Origin: Lachnospiraceae bacterium
GTDB taxonomy: Bacteria; Bacillota; Clostridia; Lachnospirales; Lachnospiraceae
NCBI GenBank assembly: GCA_009787745.1
Contig: WQST01000045.1
Location: 1,408-13,354 of the forward strand
Direction: 5' to 3'
DNA: 11,947 nucleotides
The first letter of the stretch is position 1, and each line of letters begins with the position of its first letter. Position numbers and translations under genes: made by a program. The notes beneath the pieces are model-generated. The model saw only the letters and a program-made list of their open reading frames with translations, was not told where the DNA came from and ran no database searches. Positions 6,939 through 11,947 of this stretch are shown here, in pieces.

Positions 6939-6958
6939 GGATTTTTATCCGCTATAAT
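6931..6958 (+). promoter_or_regulatory. Possible SigA promoter for the 7026-8150 gene
   Basis: A perfect -10 TATAAT lies at 6953-6958. The -35 region is weak: TTTGTT at 6931-6936 with a 16-base spacer, overlapping the terminator T-tract. The predicted start near 6965 gives a leader of about 60 nt ending in ribosome site AAAGGA (7012-7017), eight bases before the ATG. With this element the rest of the 325-bp region 6701-7025 is accounted for; nothing else was seen in 6966-7011. Confidence 0.4.
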
Positions 6959-7025
6959 CATGGAGGAGACTAGGGCCGCGCATGCCGGGCAAAGGGCGAA
7001 ACATAAGACAGAAAGGATATAATAA

Positions 7026-8150
7026 ATGCGAATTGATTCCGCTGCAATAGGAATGGAATCCGCCAGAAGCTATCAGGCACAAACAAAGCAAAGCTTTAAT
7101 TTTTTTACTGTTGCCGGGCAGCTTACACAAACAGGGTTTGACTTTGGCAATATGTTGCCCGACCAAAGCGGTGAACAGGAGGATACCGCTGAAAAAGAAA
7201 ATGAGGGACTAAATGCAGGCGGCCGGCTTGAAGATTTTCGTACTCAGATGAACGGCTTTTCCTCACAAAGATTATCAGGAAGGGCAATGGTTCTTGGGAC
7301 AAACCGCGATATGAACTCACAAATGAGAAGCATCAGACAGCAATGTATCGACTTTTTATTTCAGTTGCTTTTCCGCGGTAAGGGGAAAAAAATCGGGAAT
7401 TTCGGAACCGAGAATAATAATCTTTTAAAACCGCTGAATATTGAACCGGTGCCGATACCGAGCGCGAATAATTTTCTCATCGCGGGGGTGCAAAGAAAAA
7501 TTGAGTACAGTGAATCCGAGTCGACCACCTTCACAACTCAGGGTTTGGTCAAAACGGCTGACGGGCGGGAAATTGAATTTAACTTGAATCTAATCATGAC
7601 GCGGGAATTTAAAGCGGTTTATGAAGAAACTTTCATTCAGGTTGTACAAAATTTCAAGGATCCTTTGGTTATTAACCTTGATACATTTACTGCGGAAATG
7701 ACTGACCAAACCTTTGTCTTCGATATTGAAGGAAACGGGGAAAAAAGTACGATTCCCATTCTTTCCAACAAAAGCGGTTATTTGGCATGGGATAAGTATG
7801 ACGACGGGGTTGTCCGCTGCGGTAAGCAATTGTTCGGTACGGCGTCAGGTAATGGGTTTAAGGATTTAGCATTACATGATTTGGATGGTAACGGATGGAT
7901 TGATGAAGCGGACGAAATATGGTCGAAATTAATGATTTGGATTATGGAAACGGATGGCTCAAGCACTCTTTATAGCTTGGCGGATAAGGGGGTTGGGGCG
8001 ATTTATCTGGGAAATCTCTCAACCGACTTTACATTGACCAATCAAGTCAATGAAGCGCAGGCCAAAATCCGCAGTACAGGGCTGTTCCTATATGAATCGG
8101 GAGCGGTCGGAAGTGTTCAACAGGTTGATGTGGTAAAGTTTGAAGCTTGA
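7026..8150 (+). CDS. Uncharacterised protein with an RTX-like module and one EF-hand-type calcium loop
   Basis: I do not recognise a named family. The 374-aa product has no signal peptide or membrane segment. The N-terminus (MRIDSAAIGMESARSYQAQ) is polar and looks like those of proteins found around clostridial flagellar loci (weak memory). Residues 40-110 are low-complexity and polar. Residues 212-328 resemble the calcium-binding module of RTX/haemolysin-like proteins: a DPLVINLD opening, FDIEGNG, a YDDG segment, GKQLFG, SGNGF and a perfect EF-hand-type loop DLDGNGWIDEAD (285-296), then EIWSKLMIW and a LADKGVGAIYLG ending. The gene lies just downstream of a sigma-28 promoter and terminator, and 50 bp before spoIID on the same strand. 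That context suggests a motility- or surface-linked protein, possibly exported by a non-Sec route, but this is inference. Cys is nearly absent, as in many exported proteins. The start is supported by AAAGGA eight bases upstream. Confidence 0.75.
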   Translation: MRIDSAAIGMESARSYQAQTKQSFNFFTVAGQLTQTGFDFGNMLPDQSGEQEDTAEKENEGLNAGGRLEDFRTQMNGFSSQRLSGRAMVLGTNRDMNSQMRSIRQQCIDFLFQLLFRGKGKKIGNFGTENNNLLKPLNIEPVPIPSANNFLIAGVQRKIEYSESESTTFTTQGLVKTADGREIEFNLNLIMTREFKAVYEETFIQVVQNFKDPLVINLDTFTAEMTDQTFVFDIEGNGEKSTIPILSNKSGYLAWDKYDDGVVRCGKQLFGTASGNGFKDLALHDLDGNGWIDEADEIWSKLMIWIMETDGSSTLYSLADKGVGAIYLGNLSTDFTLTNQVNEAQAKIRSTGLFLYESGAVGSVQQVDVVKFEA

Positions 8151-8151
8151 T

Positions 8152-8181
8152 TCATCAAGTGAATGCACCCTGACATATACT
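8152..8181 (+). promoter_or_regulatory. Candidate SigE promoter of spoIID
   Basis: CATATACT (8174-8181) matches the mother-cell SigE -10 consensus CATACAHT at 7 of 8 positions. A weaker -35-like TCATCAA (8152-8158) lies 15 bases upstream. The predicted start is about 8188, only 13 nt before the spoIID ATG, so the transcript would begin almost at the ribosome site. spoIID is SigE-controlled in Bacillus and Clostridia (established knowledge). Confidence 0.5.
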
Positions 8182-8196
8182 AACGTGAGAGGGTGC
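8165..8196 (+). promoter_or_regulatory. Hairpin covering the spoIID ribosome binding site
   Basis: GCACCCT (8165-8171) pairs perfectly with AGGGTGC (8190-8196) across an 18-nt loop. The right arm contains most of the likely Shine-Dalgarno core GAGG (8189-8192), which is eight bases from the ATG. Only RNA that started upstream of 8165 carries the left arm, so the hairpin would form in read-through mRNA but not in a transcript starting near 8188. Confidence 0.45.
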
Positions 8197-8200
8197 GAAC

Positions 8201-9202
8201 ATGGATGCGAAAGTCTACGAAAACGTCTTTTACAAAAATAAAAGAATCGTGACGGATAAGAACAGCTTTAATGCTAAAATTATCGGAACGGTTCTTTTGT
8301 TTTTATTTTTACTTCCTTATATCATTACTTCTTTGTGGGGAAATGTAAATGATGGCGAGGTTAATGAAAATAATCAAATCATTTGGGGAGAGGCAAGCGC
8401 GAGCAAAATTTATATCGAAAACGTTACGGCCGCAGGGCGCGAAAGGATTCCTTTAGAATTATATTTGGCTGACAAGCTGGCAAGGTCAATCAACACCGAT
8501 TACCATCCGGAAGCCCTGAAAGCGCAGGCGGTCTTGTTAAGGACAGCTTTAATATACGAACTGTGGAGTTTAAACGGCGCGGTCAGCGGTATCATAAAAG
8601 CCGGTGATTCGGAGTATGGGCGCGGTATTATAAATGAAAATGTTCTTTTGGCTGTTAATTCAACTCAGGGTATTATCCTTAAGTATCATAACCAACCGAT
8701 AAAAGTAGCTTACTTCGCCGTCAGTAACGGGCGAACGAGGGAATCGGGTGAAGCTTTGGGAAAAACGGATTTGCCGTATCTTAAATCCGTAGATTGCAGC
8801 CGCGACTTTCTGGCTGAAAACTATACATCACAAAAAGTAATGAATAAAAGTCAATTCATCGCCGCAATCGAAAAGACCGCCAAAACCGAAGTTCCTTTTG
8901 ATTTGTCAATTGAAATGATAAATATAAATCGTGATTCGGGTAATTATATCATTGATCTGACAATTAATATTGCGCCGGAACCGATTGTACTCTCCGGTGA
9001 AGAATGCCGTTATATTTGGGGGCTTAACTCTTCGTGCTTTACGATTGATGAAAGTAAAAATAAAATTATCTTTGGTATAAGGGGGGTCGGGCATGGTTTG
9101 GGTATGAGCCAGTTCGCCGCCAATGAGATGGCTAAAGCGGATAATGACTATATGACAATCCTGGAATATTTTTTCGCGGGGACAATGATGGAAAAATTAT
9201 AA
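8201..9202 (+). CDS. spoIID: Stage II sporulation protein D (SpoIID/LytB family), catalytic Glu position altered
   Basis: SpoIID is a mother-cell, membrane-anchored peptidoglycan lytic transglycosylase that drives forespore engulfment with SpoIIM and SpoIIP. The product is 333 aa, near the Bacillus length of about 340. A single membrane segment spans roughly residues 27-46, with the enzyme domain outside. Family motifs are IPLELYL (83-89), HPEALKAQAVLLRT (102-115), AYFAVSNGRT (170-179), LPYLKSVDC (191-199) and the C-terminal GVGHGLGMSQFAANEMA (295-311), then YMTILEYFFAGT. Where family members usually read (V/A)xxEMP, with the glutamate shown to be catalytic in B. subtilis, this protein reads ARSIN, placing Ser96 at that position. 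It is followed 104 bp later by spoIIQ, the same order as in other Clostridia. A LytB-like amidase enhancer is the alternative, but the neighbour and promoter favour SpoIID. Confidence 0.87.
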   Translation: MDAKVYENVFYKNKRIVTDKNSFNAKIIGTVLLFLFLLPYIITSLWGNVNDGEVNENNQIIWGEASASKIYIENVTAAGRERIPLELYLADKLARSINTDYHPEALKAQAVLLRTALIYELWSLNGAVSGIIKAGDSEYGRGIINENVLLAVNSTQGIILKYHNQPIKVAYFAVSNGRTRESGEALGKTDLPYLKSVDCSRDFLAENYTSQKVMNKSQFIAAIEKTAKTEVPFDLSIEMININRDSGNYIIDLTINIAPEPIVLSGEECRYIWGLNSSCFTIDESKNKIIFGIRGVGHGLGMSQFAANEMAKADNDYMTILEYFFAGTMMEKL

Positions 9203-9221
9203 ATACCTGCTTATAAATTCT

Positions 9222-9251
9222 GAATAATCAGGCAAGAATTGGGAAAAACTA
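9222..9251 (+). promoter_or_regulatory. Forespore (SigF/SigG-type) promoter of spoIIQ
   Basis: GAATA (9222-9226), 15 bases, then GGAAAAACTA (9242-9251) fits the forespore pattern GHATA-N15-GGNNANANTR at every specified position. spoIIQ is a known SigF target. The predicted start near 9258 gives a leader of about 49 nt with a strong AGGAGG at 9292-9297. An imperfect inverted repeat (9206-9214 with 9224-9232) overlaps the -35. Confidence 0.6.
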
Positions 9252-9306
9252 GAGAAATGTACCAATTTAAGTGCAATTATTGTGATTATCCAGGAGGAAA
9301 AACCAA

Positions 9307-10353
9307 ATGAAAAATTTTCAGAAAAAAAACAGGTCCGGACTCGCGAGAGAGCGCTGGATAATGGCGGCAGGCTCATTAGTAGTTTTGGGAGCGCTTACAT
9401 TAACAGGTGTGTATGTCCGTAATCTCAGCAATCAAACCTATGATGAGTACATTGTCGATTTTACGGCATTAGAAGATTTTGACCGTAGCGCTAACAGAAT
9501 GACATACAATGACACTTATACGGATATCGATCCGGATGTTTTGGCTGTCATTGATCATCCGATGCCGACGGATTATTTGGATTACGACCCGTTTTACCAA
9601 GAGACAAGCACAACTAATGTCGAAAATGCCGAACCGGCATCAAGGTTATCCGATGAACTTAAAGAGCAAATCGGCGGGATGGATCCTGATTTGTTAATTG
9701 CGAATATCGAAACAATCCTTGAAGGGATAACATCAAATGATTTAGACATCGGTGAACTTATCATGGCGTCGGAAGACAGATTACCGAAACCGAAACTACC
9801 TGAAGCGAGTACAGAAGAAAAACAGGGAGCAAATGTTAAGAAGCAAGAACAGCCTGTAGAGGAAAAGAAACCGGAAGCTACTCCTGATGCGGGCGCAAGC
9901 CTTCCGGCAATCTCTACTTCGATGCAGTCGTCGCTTAGTTTTAAGGAAACTGATAATCTGGTTTGGCCTGTGGTGGGGAATGTATTGATTAATTATAGTA
10001 TGGACAAGTCTGTTTATTTCCCGACCCTTAAGCAGTATAAGTATAATCCCGCGATTATTATTCAGGCGGCGGAAGGTGATATTATTACCGCGGCGGCAGG
10101 CGGTAAGGTTACAAGTGTTTTTAACGATCCGCAGATAGGCGATGCGATTACAATGGAACTGGGAAGCGGTTATGAGATCACTTACGGGCAATTAAAGAAT
10201 ATCCTTGTCTCGGAAGGAAGCTTTGTGGCGGCGGGGGATGTTGTTGCGGAAGTCGCTTCGCCGACGAAATATTTTAGTGTCGAGGGGACGAATATATATT
10301 TCAAATTAACAAAAGACGGAAGTCCCGTAAATCCGTTGACGAAGTTAAAGTAA
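9307..10353 (+). CDS. spoIIQ: SpoIIQ-like forespore membrane protein with degenerate LytM (M23) domain
   Basis: SpoIIQ is a forespore membrane protein whose extracellular LytM domain binds mother-cell SpoIIIAH, holding the two membranes together during engulfment. The product has 348 aa: a basic N-terminus, one membrane helix (about 18-36), an acidic and polar linker with a Pro/Glu/Lys-rich stretch (158-195), and an M23 fold at 217-346 starting LVWPVVGNVLINYSMD. The fold is kept but the metal site is gone: the HxGxD position reads NPAII (247-251), the catalytic YxHL reads YGQL (293-296), and the HLH position reads NIY (329-331). It should therefore be a binding protein, not a peptidase. AGGAGG lies nine bases before the ATG. 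It follows spoIID and has its own forespore promoter. In C. difficile spoIIID comes next; here an amidohydrolase does. The link to SpoIIQ rests on domain order, size and context. Confidence 0.85.
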   Translation: MKNFQKKNRSGLARERWIMAAGSLVVLGALTLTGVYVRNLSNQTYDEYIVDFTALEDFDRSANRMTYNDTYTDIDPDVLAVIDHPMPTDYLDYDPFYQETSTTNVENAEPASRLSDELKEQIGGMDPDLLIANIETILEGITSNDLDIGELIMASEDRLPKPKLPEASTEEKQGANVKKQEQPVEEKKPEATPDAGASLPAISTSMQSSLSFKETDNLVWPVVGNVLINYSMDKSVYFPTLKQYKYNPAIIIQAAEGDIITAAAGGKVTSVFNDPQIGDAITMELGSGYEITYGQLKNILVSEGSFVAAGDVVAEVASPTKYFSVEGTNIYFKLTKDGSPVNPLTKLK

Positions 10354-10369
10354 GATTTAGAAAAATGTG

Positions 10370-10400
10370 GGCAAAGTTACTGCCGAACAGTAACTTTGCC
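10370..10400. terminator. 13-bp perfect hairpin downstream of spoIIQ (no U-tract)
   Basis: GGCAAAGTTACTG (10370-10382) and CAGTAACTTTGCC (10388-10400) form a perfect 13-bp stem with a CCGAA loop, 16 bases after the spoIIQ stop. The right arm is followed by GTAAATTGAA, not a T-run, so it lacks the second half of an intrinsic terminator. It ends eight bases before the ribosome site of the amidohydrolase and may insulate or attenuate that gene. Confidence 0.5.
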
Positions 10401-10420
10401 GTAAATTGAAAGGGACAGTC

Positions 10421-11605
10421 ATGCTTTGTATTAAACATGGAAAGATTATAACGATGGCAGGTCAGGTCTATGAAAAAGGATTTATGCTCGTCGAAGACGG
10501 AAAAATCGTTAAAATCGGACCATTGGAGGATGATTGTCTTTATCAGCTTCCGGTGGACGCAAGGATGCTTGATGCGACAGGATTGACGGTGATGCCGGGT
10601 TTGATTGAGGCACATTGCCATATGGGTATAATTGAAGAAAAGAAGGGGCGTGAAGGCGATGATTGTAATGAAAATGTTGAACCGGTTACGCCGTGGCTGA
10701 GGGGCATTGATGCAATCAATACGATGGATGCGGCTTTTAGCGATGCGCTCAGTGCGGGGATAACAGGCGCGATGATCGGCCCCGGGAGCGCGAATGTGGT
10801 CGGGGGGCAGTTCGCGTTTATTAAGACTCATGGACGGTGTGTCGATGATCTGATTGTTTTGGCTCCTGCGGCAATGAAAATTGCTTTTGGCGAAAATCCC
10901 AAGACGAATTATGGCGATCAGTCGCGATTACCCGTGACGCGGATGGCAATCGCGGGATTACTTAGGGAAGAACTTTTTAAAGCGCGGCAGTACTTAAATA
11001 AGTCGGTCGGTGAGGATGAAGCGGATTTTCGGTATGAGTGCTGGCGTCCTGTATTTGAGAAGAAGATTCCGCTTAAAGCACATGCGCACCGGGTTGATGA
11101 TATTTATACCGCGATTCGGATTGCGAAGGAATTCGACCTTTTGATGACGATCGAGCATTGCTCGGAGGGGCATTTGATTGCCGAGGAATTGAAGGAAGCG
11201 GGGTATCCCGCTATTTGCGGGCCTGACTTGTCGAACCGGAGTAAGATTGAACTTCAGAATTTGGCTTTTAAGACGGTGGGGGTACTTAATAAAGCGGGGG
11301 TGAAAACGGCGATTATGACGGATCATCCTGTTTCGCTTATTCAGTCTTTGCCGATTTGTGCTTCTTTGGCGGTTAAGGCGGGGCTTGATTATATGGAGGC
11401 TTTGAAGGCGATTACGATTAATGCGGCGGAGATATGCGGGGTTTCTGACCGAGTGGGGAGTTTGGAAGTTGGGAAGGATGGGGATTTTGCTGTTTTTGCG
11501 GGGGATCCGCTGGAGACGCGGAGCAGGGTTTTGGTTACGGGGATTGAGGGGAGGATTGTTTTTATGGACAAGGATGGGGAATGTCGGTATACTGGGAGTG
11601 GGTGA
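10421..11605 (+). CDS. Amidohydrolase, imidazolonepropionase-like (COG1228 type)
   Basis: Metal-dependent hydrolase of the amidohydrolase superfamily; the substrate is unknown, probably a cyclic amide or amine. The ATG at 10421 is chosen because AAAGGGA (10409-10415) sits five bases upstream; an in-frame TTG at 10406 would put that site inside the gene. The 394-aa product has a small N-terminal beta-sandwich part, then the metal motif EAHCHMG with H65 and H67, a PGSANVVGGQ loop (121-130), KAHAHR with H221 and H223, EHCSEG with H246, and MTDHP with the catalytic Asp at D301. The C-terminal sandwich (VGSLEVGKDGDFAVFAGDP, 345-363) is standard for the superfamily. All expected ligands are present, so it should be active. 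The N-terminus has no signal peptide, indicating a cytoplasmic enzyme. Its 3' third is strikingly G-rich and C-poor on the coding strand compared with upstream genes. No own promoter was seen. Confidence 0.9.
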   Translation: MLCIKHGKIITMAGQVYEKGFMLVEDGKIVKIGPLEDDCLYQLPVDARMLDATGLTVMPGLIEAHCHMGIIEEKKGREGDDCNENVEPVTPWLRGIDAINTMDAAFSDALSAGITGAMIGPGSANVVGGQFAFIKTHGRCVDDLIVLAPAAMKIAFGENPKTNYGDQSRLPVTRMAIAGLLREELFKARQYLNKSVGEDEADFRYECWRPVFEKKIPLKAHAHRVDDIYTAIRIAKEFDLLMTIEHCSEGHLIAEELKEAGYPAICGPDLSNRSKIELQNLAFKTVGVLNKAGVKTAIMTDHPVSLIQSLPICASLAVKAGLDYMEALKAITINAAEICGVSDRVGSLEVGKDGDFAVFAGDPLETRSRVLVTGIEGRIVFMDKDGECRYTGSG

Positions 11606-11621
11606 TTGATTGGCTTGACCG

Positions 11622-11639
11622 CCTCTCGTTAGCGAGAGG
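11622..11639. repeat. Short perfect hairpin between the amidohydrolase and GH9-type genes
   Basis: CCTCTCG (11622-11628) pairs with CGAGAGG (11633-11639) around a TTAG loop, 16 bases after the amidohydrolase stop and 21 bases before the next ATG. No T-run follows on either strand. It could be a weak terminator or a small dispersed palindrome; the window holds no second copy. Confidence 0.4.
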
Positions 11640-11660
11640 TTGCGATCTCAGTAGGTTAAC

Positions 11661-11947
11661 ATGATAAATAAAAGAAGATACTTAATATTAATACTTTTTA
11701 TAATTGCGGGTTTAACTCTTTCGGGGTGCGGGGGGGATGTTTTGCCTGAGCCTTTGGATGCGGCGGCGGAGAGCGGGGAGCATCAGTTTGAGAGTTTGCT
11801 GACGGAGGCGGAGATTGATTATGTGGTACCTAAGAGTGTTCCCAATATTATGGTGAATCAGTTAGGGTATTTCCCCGGTAGTGTGAAGATGGCGGTTTTT
11901 CGGGGGGAGAACTTGCCTGATGAGTTTCAGGTGGTGAGCGCTGAGAC
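11661..11947 (+). CDS. Lipoprotein with GH9-type N-terminal Ig-like domain, probable cellulase (truncated by window edge)
   Basis: Open from the ATG at 11661 to the right edge: 95 codons plus two bases. Residues 1-22 form a lipoprotein signal peptide (MINKRRY, hydrophobic core) ending in lipobox LSGC with Cys23. A Glu/Ala-rich linker follows to about residue 58, then VPNIMVNQLGYFPGSVKMAVF (60-80) and a FQVVSAE segment. The NQLGYxPxSxKxA pattern is the hallmark of the N-terminal immunoglobulin-like domain of family 9 glycoside hydrolases (CelD_N). The rest should be a GH9 catalytic domain acting on cellulose or related beta-glucans at the cell surface, but that part is not visible. The ribosome site AGTAGG lies five bases upstream and is modest. 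A run of seven G (11730-11736) directly follows the lipobox cysteine codon. Coding bias is the same G-rich type as the 3' end of the preceding gene. Confidence 0.75.
   Translation, partial: MINKRRYLILILFIIAGLTLSGCGGDVLPEPLDAAAESGEHQFESLLTEAEIDYVVPKSVPNIMVNQLGYFPGSVKMAVFRGENLPDEFQVVSAE

Noticed and set aside
6960..7022. Small 20-codon frame (starting MEETRAAHAG) ending just before the 7026 gene, as a leader peptide
   Set aside because: Its ATG lies upstream of the transcript start predicted from the TATAAT element and has no ribosome site. The run of codons is no more than chance.
8146..8159. CTTGATTCATCAAG palindrome at the stop codon of the 7026 gene as a terminator
   Set aside because: The stem is only five to six AT-rich base pairs with a two- to four-base loop and no T-run. 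It is too weak to support.
10406..10420. TTG at 10406 as the amidohydrolase start
   Set aside because: It would place the only ribosome site, AAAGGGA, inside the coding region. The ATG at 10421 has correct spacing.
10301..10831. 176-codon reverse-strand open frame across the spoIIQ end and amidohydrolase start
   Set aside because: It overlaps two well-supported genes and the 13-bp hairpin, has an unnatural His/Arg/Cys-rich composition, and shows no recognisable motif.
11615..11643. TTGACC at 11615-11620 as a promoter for the GH9-type lipoprotein
   Set aside because: The -10 position 16-18 bases downstream is GC-rich hairpin sequence with no TATAAT-like hexamer.

Overview
The window reads as chromosomal DNA of an endospore-forming, flagellated member of the Firmicutes, most likely Clostridia. 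Reasons: adjacent spoIID- and spoIIQ-like genes with matching sporulation-type promoters, a near-consensus flagellar sigma-28/SigD promoter, purine-rich Shine-Dalgarno sites, two lipoproteins with standard lipoboxes, and the start of a family 9 glycoside hydrolase, as expected of a plant-polysaccharide degrader. No tRNA, rRNA, CRISPR array, integrase or transposase was seen.

Layout. Positions 1-793 (minus strand, runs off the left edge) encode a sugar-type ABC solute-binding lipoprotein. Its promoter carries a 26-bp LacI-type palindrome over the transcription start. Divergent from it is a stand-alone Ku gene (991-1815, plus) with a candidate forespore (SigG-type) promoter. Then come two large minus-strand metabolic genes: glycogen phosphorylase (4217-6700), followed by an aconitase-superfamily hydratase of the YbhJ type (1836-4100). 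The gap between them holds a 76-bp inverted repeat that folds far better in the glgP-to-hydratase RNA than in its complement.

The 325-bp intergenic region 6701-7025 is the most information-dense stretch. It has a SigA-type promoter for glgP and, back to back with it, a sigma-28 promoter. That promoter opens into a 5' hairpin and then a good intrinsic terminator, giving a predicted RNA of about 115 nt. A TATAAT element and the next gene follow. That gene (7026-8150) encodes a protein without a signal peptide, with one EF-hand-like calcium loop in a module resembling those of RTX-type proteins.

The rightward sporulation pair follows. spoIID (8201-9202) has a candidate SigE promoter and a hairpin that could mask its ribosome binding site in read-through mRNA. 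spoIIQ (9307-10353) has a candidate SigF/SigG promoter. Both look catalytically altered: the SpoIID catalytic glutamate position reads Ser, and every metal-site position of the SpoIIQ LytM fold is substituted. An imidazolonepropionase-like amidohydrolase (10421-11605) and a truncated GH9-type lipoprotein (11661 to the right edge) close the window. This right end is strongly G-rich and C-poor on the coding strand.

The genes do not form one pathway. The themes are carbohydrate uptake and storage (solute-binding protein, glgP, GH9), sporulation (spoIID, spoIIQ, perhaps ku) and motility-linked regulation (the sigma-28 unit). Family calls come from recognised motifs; promoter and RNA structure calls were made by eye.
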